Assembly (NCBI GenBank): GCA_001603685.1
Contig: LUZO01000127.1
Location: forward strand, 1 to 12,426
Direction of reading: 5' to 3'
Length of the DNA: 12,426 nucleotides
From: Bacteroidales bacterium Bact_23
Lineage (GTDB): Bacteria > Bacteroidota > Bacteroidia > Bacteroidales > Lentimicrobiaceae
Part shown: piece after piece, positions 1-6,832 of the stretch
Layout of the letters: each line of letters starts with the position of its first letter
Position numbering within the stretch: the first letter of the stretch is position 1
The notes under the pieces: model-generated
The model's input: only the letters and a program-made list of their open reading frames with translations
Told to the model about the DNA's origin: nothing
Database searches by the model: none
Program-made: the position numbers and the translations under genes

Positions 1-40
1 TAGACCAATTGAGCAAAGCGATAATTGGTCTATTATATTT
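1..40 (+). terminator. Inverted repeat with T-rich tail, candidate terminator
   Basis: Bases 1-10 (tagaccaatt) and 23-32 (aattggtcta) are perfect 10-bp inverted repeats around a 12-base spacer. The right arm is followed by a T-rich stretch up to about base 42. Read on the plus strand this has the form of an intrinsic terminator for a gene lying left of the window. It lies 50 bases past the end of the minus-strand HD gene, so it may also stop that operon. The stem is AT-rich and its outer part may continue beyond the window edge. Confidence 0.5.
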
Positions 41-81
41 TTCCAATCGGTATTATCAATCCAGTGACACTTTAATTAGTT

Positions 82-633
82 TCAAATTCCCGATTTACTG
101 ATTATCTCCCTCCGCCGGGCAACCAGGTCGGTAAGTTCAATCACCATATTGTGATCCACCTTTTCAGCCATGGGGATGATGTATCTCTCTGTCTGCTCCA
201 GATAGGCAAGGATTTTTGCCGGCTCGTGATAGTCGCGGTGCAGATCGGTCAGGTTGCTGATGCGGTCGGCGCATTTAAGGATCAGTGCATTGCGTGAGCC
301 GTGATTCAGCACCCGCTCAAGATACCCTTCTTTTGTCTCATCCTGCCGGCGGGTAACTTCCATCACCAGATCCACCACCAGCGGGCCGTCGTGATCGATG
401 TAGCGTATCTCATCCAGCTCCGTTTCGGGAAGCTCCTCGAACAGGTCATGCAACAGCGCGGCTTTCAGCAGAACCGGGTCATTCACAAAATGGTAATCGA
501 GCAGAATGCCCAGCGTGGCAAAGGAGTGCCGGAACTGATTTCCCCCGATTTTCCGGCTGACGCCTATCAGCGCCGTTGCTTTCAGAATATACGGGGCAAG
601 CGTAATATTTTTCAGTGATTCAAGCTCATTCAT
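82..633 (-). CDS. HD-domain protein, SpoT/MESH1-like alarmone hydrolase candidate
   Basis: Small cytosolic HD-superfamily phosphohydrolase of 183 residues if begun at the ATG at 633. The frame stays open to a TTG at 669, giving 195 residues, but I prefer ATG. The metal-binding pattern of the RelA/SpoT hydrolase domain is visible: H36, H62-D63 in ALLHDLFEELPE, E66/E67 where SpoT enzymes have ED, and D123 in KCADRISNL with N127 following. In that family these residues bind Mn2+ and the protein removes the 3'-pyrophosphate from (p)ppGpp. There is no synthetase, TGS or ACT domain, so it would be a stand-alone hydrolase. It is the last gene of the leftward operon, downstream of the pseudouridine synthase. 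The HD fold is near certain; the alarmone substrate is inferred, and another nucleotide phosphate is possible. Confidence 0.85.
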   Translation of the reverse strand: MNELESLKNITLAPYILKATALIGVSRKIGGNQFRHSFATLGILLDYHFVNDPVLLKAALLHDLFEELPETELDEIRYIDHDGPLVVDLVMEVTRRQDETKEGYLERVLNHGSRNALILKCADRISNLTDLHRDYHEPAKILAYLEQTERYIIPMAEKVDHNMVIELTDLVARRREIISKSGI

Positions 634-695
634 GGCTGCCGTAATATTTGCCGGGTAAGATTTTGACAATTAAACAGATGTGGGGTGCCGCTTGT

Positions 696-1760
696 TCAGC
701 CCCTGCCTTCCAGATAACGCTCCCAGCGCTGGAGAACGGCCTGCATATCTTCGGGTAGTTCCGAATCGAAAAACATTTTCCGCCCCGTCATCGGATGGCT
801 GAATCCCAGCGATTTTGCATGCAGCGCCTGCCTGGGGCAGATCTGGAAGCAGTTCTCCACAAACTTTTTATATGAACCCGATGTCGTACCCTTCAGAATT
901 TTATCGCCTCCATAGCGCTCATCGCCAAAAAGCGGATGACCGATATGTTTCATATGCGCCCTGATCTGGTGCGTACGGCCGGTTTCGAGACGACACTCCA
1001 CCAGGCTGACATAATCGTAGCTTCTCAGTACCCGGTAATGGGTAACGGCATGTTTACCGTGGCTGCCGTCAGGAAATACGGCCATAATCAGCCGGTTGCT
1101 CAGGTTGCGCCCGATATGTCCGGTGATGGTGCCTTCGTTATCCTTAGGCGTACCCCATACAATGGCCTGATAGGTTCTCTGAATGGTATGTTCGAAAAAA
1201 TCCCTGGCCAGGCGGGTCTGCGCTTCTTCAGTCTTTGCAACCAGAATAATGCCGGAGGTATCCTTATCAATCCGGTGTACCAGCAGCGGAAAGGCGCCGG
1301 GCTTTGCACCCGGCTGATGCTGCAAATGCCACACCAGTGCATTCAGCATGGTTCCCTCAAAATTGGCATATCCGGGATGCACCACCATGCCGGCATCCTT
1401 GTTGATGACGATGATGTGTTCGTCTTCGTAAACGATGTTAAGGGGGATATTCTCAGGATAAACCTCGGTATCGCGCGGCGGATGGGCCATCACCACCGAA
1501 ATGACATCCAGCGGTTTTACCCGGTAATTCTGTTTTACCGGCTCGCCGTTTACCAGGATGTTGCCCGCCTTTGCCGCCTGCTGTATTTTATTCCTTGAGG
1601 CATTCTCAACGCGGACCATCAGGAACTTATCGATTCTGAGAAGGCTTTGCCCCTTGTCGGCGACAATGCGGTGATGCTCGTAAAGCTCGTTCTCTACGCT
1701 TTCGTCATCGGCAAAGTCGGGCGAGTCGTGCTCCTCAAATAAATCTTCCCGGTCCGGCAT
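696..1760 (-). CDS. rluD: RluA/RluD-family ribosomal RNA pseudouridine synthase
   Basis: Converts specific uridines of rRNA to pseudouridine in the cytosol. The protein has 354 residues. An acidic N-terminal extension (about 1-38) precedes an S4 RNA-binding domain (about 40-90, with SRNKIQQAAKAGNILVNG). The catalytic domain follows, with the family signature LLVHRIDKDTSG, where D165 is the catalytic aspartate, and the later conserved block LETGRTHQIRAHM. Length and the S4 plus catalytic layout match RluD, which in E. coli modifies 23S rRNA helix 69, but RluA-family paralogues are hard to separate by eye, so the exact target is inferred. The ATG start at 1760 lies 12 bases after the stop of the T9SS cargo gene, supporting co-transcription. 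In many Bacteroidota a gene of this family lies beside a PASTA protein and ddl (recalled, not checked). Confidence 0.93.
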   Translation of the reverse strand: MPDREDLFEEHDSPDFADDESVENELYEHHRIVADKGQSLLRIDKFLMVRVENASRNKIQQAAKAGNILVNGEPVKQNYRVKPLDVISVVMAHPPRDTEVYPENIPLNIVYEDEHIIVINKDAGMVVHPGYANFEGTMLNALVWHLQHQPGAKPGAFPLLVHRIDKDTSGIILVAKTEEAQTRLARDFFEHTIQRTYQAIVWGTPKDNEGTITGHIGRNLSNRLIMAVFPDGSHGKHAVTHYRVLRSYDYVSLVECRLETGRTHQIRAHMKHIGHPLFGDERYGGDKILKGTTSGSYKKFVENCFQICPRQALHAKSLGFSHPMTGRKMFFDSELPEDMQAVLQRWERYLEGRG

Positions 1761-1772
1761 TGCTACATTGCT

Positions 1773-3779
1773 TTACCGGTTAATGATGAGTTTGCCCCGC
1801 CCGATCACCTGTTTTGCGGCATCGCTCAGCTGAACCAGATAGAAGCCGGATGGCAGCATTGAAAAGTCCATCTCGCGCGAATAGCGCTGCGAAAGCACCG
1901 TTTTACCGTCGGCGCCCGAAACAAGGACATTCAGGCCGTTTGTCTGAATGTTTCCGGGAAGGTCGATCCGCACCAGGCCTCCGGATGAAGGATTCGGGGA
2001 TATGATCAGCTTTCCGGCAGTTTTTTCTTCGGGAATACCCACAACCTTAAGCTTTCCGAGTACCGGCCTGATCATCAGTGCGCCTTCGTAAAGGCTCTGC
2101 TGCCACTCGCCGAAAGTCCTGAAGAAGGTGTTTGCCGAAGCGTTGTTGTTCCAGTCGTATCCGACATTCAGATTATCGGAAGTTGACTGTTCCCAGCCCA
2201 CATAGAAGACAAGGTTGGGGAACCTGCCTGCCTCTATTTTAATGGTGCTGTCGAGTTTATAGGTATAAAACTGGTTCAGGCTGTCTTCATACGCCGGTTC
2301 GTAGCCAAAGCGCGAGTAGATCAGATCGCCCGGTTCACCGAAATAGTCGTTCCAGATGTTGAGGTAGAAACTCTTCACATTTCCGCCCTTCAGCGTCTGG
2401 TTAAAATACATCTGCACTGCCAGCAGCGAGTCGGGACGATTCAGTTTAAACTTGTAGGCAAGCTGTGCGCCTGCCGGGGTGAGCCCGTAGCCCGCTTCGG
2501 CGGTGCCATCGTCGTACGACAGGTAATTGGCGAAAACCTGAACATTCCGGATGGTATCGTTCCGGCGTGAACCAAGATTGGCCTCGGTATTGACGATATG
2601 GGTAGTGGTAAAGAAAACCTTCTCCTGCGTGCCGATCGGGAACACAAAGTTAACCGGCGGACGGGCAAACGGCTGATGTTTTACATAACCGGAGTTCACG
2701 AAAGGAGCTACAAAATAGTTTCCTCCGAAATAGGTGTGAAAAGGCGGCTGATAATCCCTCGACACCTCGTAACGGTACGAAGCGTTGTAGTTTACCTCGT
2801 CGAGGTTGGTAATTTTAATGCTCAGCGAATCGCGCATTTCATTTACAAAATTGGCCCTGAACTGGTTATACGGCATGGAAGTATAATTTCGCAGCATATT
2901 CGGCGCCTTGGCCGCAAAGCCCACATCGCGGTGAAACCTGTCGTTGATTTCCCTGTCGGTATTCAGATAAACATAGTCGATGTTCCACTGATCGCCGTTG
3001 CTTTGCCAGTCGGGCAGTATGCCACTTGCCAGGCTGGCGTAGTTCCTGAAGCGGAAGCGGAATTCTGATGTATAAAATCTGGCGCTGTCGGAAATGGGGA
3101 TAATCACCTGCTTAAACCAGACACTGTCTTTTGCGTAAAACGAATTGAGCGACTGCCCGGGCGTACTCCACACCTTACGCCAACCCTCAATATAGGTGGT
3201 ATCCATCACGGTGGTATCCACGCCGTTGATCACGGTATCTACCGGAAAAACAATAATCTGCGTTTCGCCCGGAGCCAGGAATTCCAGCACCAGCGAATCA
3301 CTTTTCGCCGGAGCATTTCCCCTGCCCTGCGGCTGATAATAGAAACTGAAATAGAGCGAATCGGCACGGGTAATTTTTCGTTTTACCGGCGAGAAAACTG
3401 AGTCGAGCCTGATGGGGCGCGAAGTCAGGTAATCGGCCATAAACGGAAACGGGCTGGCATGACCGTATAGTCTGCCGAGTTTATCAATGGCATCGAAGGT
3501 AGCCACGCCAACGGTCGGCGGATGGATGGCATAATCGTCGTTGATGAATACATCGGAATCTTCCCACAGCGCCGGATCAGGAAAGACGGACCTGCCGCTG
3601 AAGTCGTCAAAGAAAGGCAGTTTCAGCGGAGCTGCATTGTTTGTCCGCATCTGCGCCTGGCTTCCGGCCTCGGCGGCAACACGCGGATTGACCTGCAGGC
3701 CGGTAATCACTTCCTGAGAAAAGGAAGATACGGGAATAAGTATTAAAACTAAAAACCTTAAGAATGTCCGGTTTATCAT
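1773..3779 (-). CDS. Secreted protein with T9SS type A sorting domain, function unknown
   Basis: A 668-residue exported protein. Residues 1-21 form a signal peptide (basic start, hydrophobic FLVLILIPVSS core). About 55-275 is a beta-rich region beginning FFDDFSG and ending near DQWNIDYVYLN, looking like a jelly-roll or lectin-like module (inference from pattern only). About 416-588 is a second beta-rich module opening with YDDGTAEAGYGL (422 onward), a motif I associate with large Bacteroidota secreted proteins. The last 80 residues are a type A T9SS C-terminal domain, with ISPNPSSGG, an LPSGFYLVQL strand and the end KLIINR. That domain directs passage across the outer membrane and usually attachment to the surface. 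I see no catalytic motif. It lies between the PASTA gene (47-base gap, no promoter box seen) and the pseudouridine synthase gene (12 bases), so it probably shares their transcript. Confidence 0.9.
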   Translation of the reverse strand: MINRTFLRFLVLILIPVSSFSQEVITGLQVNPRVAAEAGSQAQMRTNNAAPLKLPFFDDFSGRSVFPDPALWEDSDVFINDDYAIHPPTVGVATFDAIDKLGRLYGHASPFPFMADYLTSRPIRLDSVFSPVKRKITRADSLYFSFYYQPQGRGNAPAKSDSLVLEFLAPGETQIIVFPVDTVINGVDTTVMDTTYIEGWRKVWSTPGQSLNSFYAKDSVWFKQVIIPISDSARFYTSEFRFRFRNYASLASGILPDWQSNGDQWNIDYVYLNTDREINDRFHRDVGFAAKAPNMLRNYTSMPYNQFRANFVNEMRDSLSIKITNLDEVNYNASYRYEVSRDYQPPFHTYFGGNYFVAPFVNSGYVKHQPFARPPVNFVFPIGTQEKVFFTTTHIVNTEANLGSRRNDTIRNVQVFANYLSYDDGTAEAGYGLTPAGAQLAYKFKLNRPDSLLAVQMYFNQTLKGGNVKSFYLNIWNDYFGEPGDLIYSRFGYEPAYEDSLNQFYTYKLDSTIKIEAGRFPNLVFYVGWEQSTSDNLNVGYDWNNNASANTFFRTFGEWQQSLYEGALMIRPVLGKLKVVGIPEEKTAGKLIISPNPSSGGLVRIDLPGNIQTNGLNVLVSGADGKTVLSQRYSREMDFSMLPSGFYLVQLSDAAKQVIGRGKLIINR

Positions 3780-3826
3780 GCCTGATGGATTATGAATATA
3801 AGGCGTTGAGCCGTGTTCGTAATTGG

Positions 3827-4660
3827 TTAGTAAATTGTTTCATCATCTGCCTGAATCGTGTCGGCTGCATGCAACTCAAGAAAGGCGTCAAAGTCAAATC
3901 CGGCCGGATCCCTGTAAACCAGGCTCACTGCCTGGCCGGCATTCAGCAGCAGTCCCCTGGCATAGGAAGGCGACTGAGCATAAACCCTTGCCGTTTCCGG
4001 ATCAGCATCATCCAGAAAAGTTTCGTCACCCAGAGCCAAATAGCTGTTTTTCAGTGCATTGATTGCCTCTTCCCTGGTTTTCCCCAGCAGAAAGGGAATC
4101 TGGAAGCGCGCTCCGCCAATGCTTTGCCCCACCCTTAATCCGATAACCGAACCTTTCAGAATTTCAAAACCGGGTTCAATGGGGGTTCCGTTATAAGTTT
4201 GCCCAAGTACCGCATTTTCAGCTATATCGGGAACATAAGTCACACTTCCGAGTTTCAGCCCGTAGGTTTCAAGGGTGGCGGTCGCCTGCCTCAGCGACAG
4301 GTCAATCAGGTCGGGCATCAGCACCTTTTCGGGAAGAACGGTTACCGTAGTGAGGTAAATCTTGCGGTAGCGCTTTACATGCGAACCGGCAACGGGATCC
4401 TGAATGATGACGGAGCCTTTCGGCATTTTGGAATCGAAAACCGAATCCACAATAATCACCTCAAAATCGGAAATTGTTTCCAGTTGCGCAATCTGATCGG
4501 GAGTCAATCCAACCAGCGAAGGTACCGTAACCGACTCGCCGTGATGGGTGTACCACTTCAGCCCCGACAACACCACTGTTATGATTAACAGGGAAAGTAC
4601 CACCGAAACGATGAAGTTCCGGATAAAAACACGCGTCCTGATAAATTCGATAAAGTTCAT
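3827..4660 (-). CDS. Membrane-anchored protein with three PASTA domains
   Basis: A 277-residue protein with a short cytosolic N-terminus, one membrane helix (about 14-34, NFIVSVVLSLLIITVVLSG) and three extracytoplasmic PASTA domains: about 42-108 (starting VTVPSLVGLTPDQI), 111-178 (VLMPDLIDLSLRQA) and 185-250 (FQIPFLLGKTREEA). An acidic tail (251-277) follows. PASTA domains are known in penicillin-binding proteins and Ser/Thr kinases, where some bind muropeptides or beta-lactams. Here there is neither a kinase nor a transpeptidase domain, so the protein may be a peptidoglycan-binding scaffold or sensor (inference). It is the first gene of the leftward operon and is divergent from ddl, which makes the D-Ala-D-Ala end of the peptidoglycan precursor. 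The ATG start at 4660 is in keeping with the TAnnTTTG box about 100 bases upstream. Confidence 0.92.
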   Translation of the reverse strand: MNFIEFIRTRVFIRNFIVSVVLSLLIITVVLSGLKWYTHHGESVTVPSLVGLTPDQIAQLETISDFEVIIVDSVFDSKMPKGSVIIQDPVAGSHVKRYRKIYLTTVTVLPEKVLMPDLIDLSLRQATATLETYGLKLGSVTYVPDIAENAVLGQTYNGTPIEPGFEILKGSVIGLRVGQSIGGARFQIPFLLGKTREEAINALKNSYLALGDETFLDDADPETARVYAQSPSYARGLLLNAGQAVSLVYRDPAGFDFDAFLELHAADTIQADDETIY

Positions 4661-4744
4661 GTATGCACGCTTTCGTCCGCCTTGCCGGCTATTGTCAGCA
4701 GCAACCTGACGGACCGGGTAATAAACTGCCGGACAGCCAAATTA

Positions 4745-4760
4745 TTGCACGAAAGTGCAA
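4745..4760. repeat. Perfect 6-bp hairpin with 4-base loop at PASTA operon promoter
   Basis: ttgcac (4745-4750) and gtgcaa (4755-4760) are exact inverted repeats around gaaa. The element overlaps three bases of the minus-strand -7 box and the expected transcription start. It could be an operator half-site pair or a 5'-end RNA hairpin. On the minus strand the loop is tttc. Confidence 0.5.
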
Positions 4761-4765
4761 AGATA
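4758..4765 (-). promoter_or_regulatory. Bacteroidota -7 box for the PASTA operon
   Basis: On the minus strand the bases read TATCTTTG, a full match to the TAnnTTTG -7 consensus of Bacteroidota primary sigma factors. No convincing -33 TTTG lies 19-21 bases upstream. Transcription would begin near 4750, leaving a leader of about 90 bases before the ATG at 4660. The box abuts and overlaps the hairpin at 4745-4760. Confidence 0.5.
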
Positions 4766-5023
4766 TAAATATTTGAAAGGCCTCAGGCAGGTTACTTTTA
4801 CAACATTTTTAGAAACTGAAAAATTTACATCCAAAATCTGCAACCGGTTAAATTGCAGTTAATCAAAAGTATCAGGAAATCAGCGTTCTATTGCAAGCTT
4901 TGAATTCCCCGTCCGGACTCCCCTTCTTGTCAGTCTGCAGGGCAGGTAAAACTAAAATTTACATCCGGAGATTTAGCGTTTCTGATTTTTAACCCGTCCC
5001 GTAAGTTGCACACAGCTTTGTAT

Positions 5024-5031
5024 TAAATTTG
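5024..5031 (+). promoter_or_regulatory. Bacteroidota -7 box for ddl
   Basis: TAAATTTG matches TAnnTTTG completely and lies 27 bases before the ATG at 5059, predicting a leader of about 20 bases. A TTG at 5006-5008 is the nearest -33 candidate, but its 15-base spacing is shorter than the usual 19-21. The box also shows that the longer frame beginning at TTG 5029 cannot be the true coding start. Confidence 0.55.
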
Positions 5032-5058
5032 CACCGTTTCATTCCAACCGTTCCCTGC

Positions 5059-6060
5059 ATGAAAAAGAACATCGCACTGCTTACCGGAGGCTTTTCCGGA
5101 GAATATGAGATCTCCATCAAAAGCGCCGGCGTTGTTGAAAAATATACCGACAAAAGCCTTTTCAGGGTCTTCACCATTATCGTCGGGAAAGACGCTTGGA
5201 TTTACCGCGATCAGTCCGGGCAGGAGTTCAGCGTTGACCTTACCGGTTTCACGCTTGAGCTTCCGGGTGAAACGGTGCGGTTCGATGCCGCATTTATCGC
5301 CATTCACGGCACCCCCGGCGAAGACGGCAAAATGCAGGGTTACCTCGATATGGTTGGAGTCCCCTACAACACATGCGGCCACGCCACTTCAGCACTAACC
5401 TTCGATAAGTACTTCTGCAATGAATTCGTGGGCAGGGCAGGCATCCCGGTTGCCGGAACGGTTTACCTGAACAAACGCGACATACCCGATCCGGAAGCCA
5501 TCATTAAAACCACCGGGCTACCTTGTTTTGTAAAGCCAAACAGCAATGGTTCCAGCGTCGGAATCACCAAGGTACATACCGCTGAGAATCTGATGCCTGC
5601 CATACAAAAAGCATTTGAAATTGACGATGAGGTGCTGGTACAGGAGTTTATTGCCGGCCGTGAAATTGCCTGCGGAATTTACGAGAAAAACGGCGAACTG
5701 ATCGTCCTGCCCCTTACTGAAATCATCAGCCACAACGACTTTTTCGATTACGGAGCAAAATACACCGCCGGCCTTGCCGATGAAATCACCCCGGCGCGCA
5801 TCAGCCAACAGTTGACTGAGGAGTGCCGCCGGACTTCGCTGGAACTATACCGGCGTATGAACTGCAGAGGTGTGGTGCGCTTCGATTATATCCTCACTCC
5901 GGAAGATGCATCGGGCAAACGCAGATTCTACTTCCTCGAGGTGAATACCATCCCCGGACTATCCGAAGCAAGCATTGTACCGCAGCAGGCCAGCAAGATG
6001 GGAATCAGTCTCACCCAACTGTTTACCGATATGCTGACCGAAACGATGGAGAGGTATTGA
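5059..6060 (+). CDS. ddl: D-alanine--D-alanine ligase
   Basis: ATP-grasp enzyme joining two D-alanines with ATP to give the dipeptide used by MurF in peptidoglycan precursor synthesis; cytosolic. The protein has 333 residues, in the usual size range. Visible family marks are E15 in GGFSGEYEIS (substrate amino group), HGTPGEDGKMQGYLD at 83-97, the ATP-binding loop KPNSNGSSVG at 159-168, the omega-loop region LTEIISHNDFFDYGAKY, and the metal ligands D276, E294 and N296 in FDYI and EVNTIPGLSE. All key residues look intact, so the enzyme should be active. The ATG at 5059 is chosen over an in-frame TTG at 5029, which lies inside the promoter box. It is transcribed alone, divergently from the PASTA operon. 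The following gene lies 356 bases away behind its own promoter. Confidence 0.97.
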   Translation: MKKNIALLTGGFSGEYEISIKSAGVVEKYTDKSLFRVFTIIVGKDAWIYRDQSGQEFSVDLTGFTLELPGETVRFDAAFIAIHGTPGEDGKMQGYLDMVGVPYNTCGHATSALTFDKYFCNEFVGRAGIPVAGTVYLNKRDIPDPEAIIKTTGLPCFVKPNSNGSSVGITKVHTAENLMPAIQKAFEIDDEVLVQEFIAGREIACGIYEKNGELIVLPLTEIISHNDFFDYGAKYTAGLADEITPARISQQLTEECRRTSLELYRRMNCRGVVRFDYILTPEDASGKRRFYFLEVNTIPGLSEASIVPQQASKMGISLTQLFTDMLTETMERY

Positions 6061-6105
6061 CAAACAGTATTTTAAAAAGACCCGCAACGGCATTCCATAT
6101 AACTG

Positions 6106-6124
6106 AAAAGGCTTCTCCCTTTTT
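6106..6124 (+). terminator. Weak stem-loop after ddl, possible terminator
   Basis: aaaagg (6106-6111) pairs with cctttt (6118-6123) around a 6-base loop, with the T-run forming the right arm. It lies 46 bases past the ddl stop, a sensible place for a terminator. The stem has only two G-C pairs, so the call is weak. Confidence 0.3.
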
Positions 6125-6342
6125 AATAATTCCTACTTATCCGTAATGGCCTGATTAAGCCATCCTGCATTTTTATTATCCGCTGCTGAAAAAGTCCTCC
6201 GGAAGTGGAGTTACCCCGTTTATCCACCACTTAAAGTCAGCATTTCAACCCGAAAATTCAGCAATCCGCCCCGGATTGATTGCAGTTCACCTGTGAAATA
6301 ATACCATCCACCATGCCAATCATACCGTTCGCAATTATTCAG

Positions 6343-6373
6343 TTTCGCACGCTAAGAGTCTGATATACTTTTG
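6343..6373 (+). promoter_or_regulatory. Bacteroidota promoter for the small exported protein gene
   Basis: TACTTTTG at 6366-6373 matches TAnnTTTG exactly. A near-consensus -33 element TTTC(G) starts at 6343, with 19 bases between the two, which is the normal spacing. Transcription would begin near 6380, giving a leader of about 37 bases that is rich in A just before the ATG at 6417. This is usual for Bacteroidota translation starts, which lack a Shine-Dalgarno sequence. Confidence 0.6.
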
Positions 6374-6416
6374 CTTAAAATTCACAAAACAAGTTAAACC
6401 CAAAAAAAACCAAGCC

Positions 6417-6749
6417 ATGAAAAAGATTTTTTTAATGTGTGCAATTGCATTCACGATGACACTCAGCACCCTTGCTGCAAACCAGGAACAGGCCGAAACA
6501 CTGAAAACCAGAGTCCATATTTTTCAGACATCGGTTGAAAGTGTGGATGTTTATGTAAGAAAGGAGCCCGGCCAGCTTGTAAAAGTATTGATTACCAGCC
6601 AAAAAGGGATACCACTAATGAAAACCCGGATCAAAAAGCAGGATGCGAGATACCTTAGGTACTACCTGAATGAGCTTCCCCAAGGCACCTACAAAGTGAA
6701 GGTTCTGCAGGATGGTGATATCATCAGCGAAATGGAGTTAAATAACTAG
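6417..6749 (+). CDS. Small exported beta-rich protein, function unknown
   Basis: A 110-residue protein with a clear signal peptide (MKKIFLMCAIAFTMTLSTLA, cleavage likely near residue 20), so mature about 90 residues outside the inner membrane. There is no lipobox cysteine. The mature part alternates short beta strands and ends with the pattern LNELPQGTYKVKVLQDGDII. This resembles the last strands of Bacteroidota Ig-like sandwich domains such as DUF3244 and T9SS sorting domains, but the sequence lacks the NPs motif of a real sorting domain. It has a strong upstream promoter. The PEGA lipoprotein gene follows after 83 bases with no clear promoter of its own, so the two may be co-transcribed. 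I do not recognise a specific function. Confidence 0.75.
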   Translation: MKKIFLMCAIAFTMTLSTLAANQEQAETLKTRVHIFQTSVESVDVYVRKEPGQLVKVLITSQKGIPLMKTRIKKQDARYLRYYLNELPQGTYKVKVLQDGDIISEMELNN

Positions 6750-6832
6750 TGGCGCTGCTGCAGTTTCCATCCATTGTAAAAATGACAGTCAATTTTCAAA
6801 AACAATATTAACAATAAAACGATTACCAGACA

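Larger units (their letters stand above)
4661..5058. promoter_or_regulatory. Divergent intergenic control region between PASTA gene and ddl
   Basis: A 398-base stretch with no credible gene. It contains a minus-strand TAnnTTTG box (4758-4765) and a plus-strand one (5024-5031). It also has a perfect 13-base direct repeat aaaatttacatcc (4820-4832 and 4954-4966), a hairpin at 4745-4760, and an inverted repeat ctgcaa/ttgcag (4838-4843 and 4853-4858). Seven TTGCA or TGCAA cores begin near 4745, 4756, 4839, 4853, 4891, 5006 and 5029. This density of elements suggests controlled transcription of both flanking genes, but no regulator can be named. Confidence 0.6.
6061..6416. other. 356-base non-coding stretch between ddl and small exported protein gene
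   Basis: I find no credible coding frame here; the only short ATG frames are of about 16 codons. The stretch holds a weak stem-loop just after ddl (6106-6123), an imperfectly explained inverted repeat aagtgg/ccactt (6203-6208 and 6227-6232), a compact hairpin with a 7-bp stem and 3-base loop (6262-6278), and the promoter of the next gene near its right end. A small RNA is possible, but nothing in the sequence proves one. Confidence 0.5.

Noticed and set aside
936..1598. A 220-codon open frame on the plus strand.
   Set aside because: It lies wholly antisense to the pseudouridine synthase gene, whose S4 and catalytic motifs are intact. The translation shows no domain and looks like mirror-frame noise.
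2598..3068. A 156-codon open frame on the plus strand.
   Set aside because: It is antisense within the T9SS cargo gene, has no promoter and no recognisable domain.
5029..5058. A longer ddl frame starting at TTG 5029.
   Set aside because: The TTG is part of the TAAATTTG promoter box, so it cannot lie within the message; the ATG at 5059 begins the conserved ligase sequence.
6203..6232. Inverted repeat aagtgg/ccactt with an 18-base loop.
   Set aside because: Six pairs with a long loop are easily found by chance in 356 bases; there is no T-run and no gene end close by.
6417..6749. Possible T9SS sorting domain in the small exported protein.
   Set aside because: The PQGTYKVKVL strand resembles one, but the NPs start motif and the usual C-terminal ending are absent, and the whole mature protein is only one domain.
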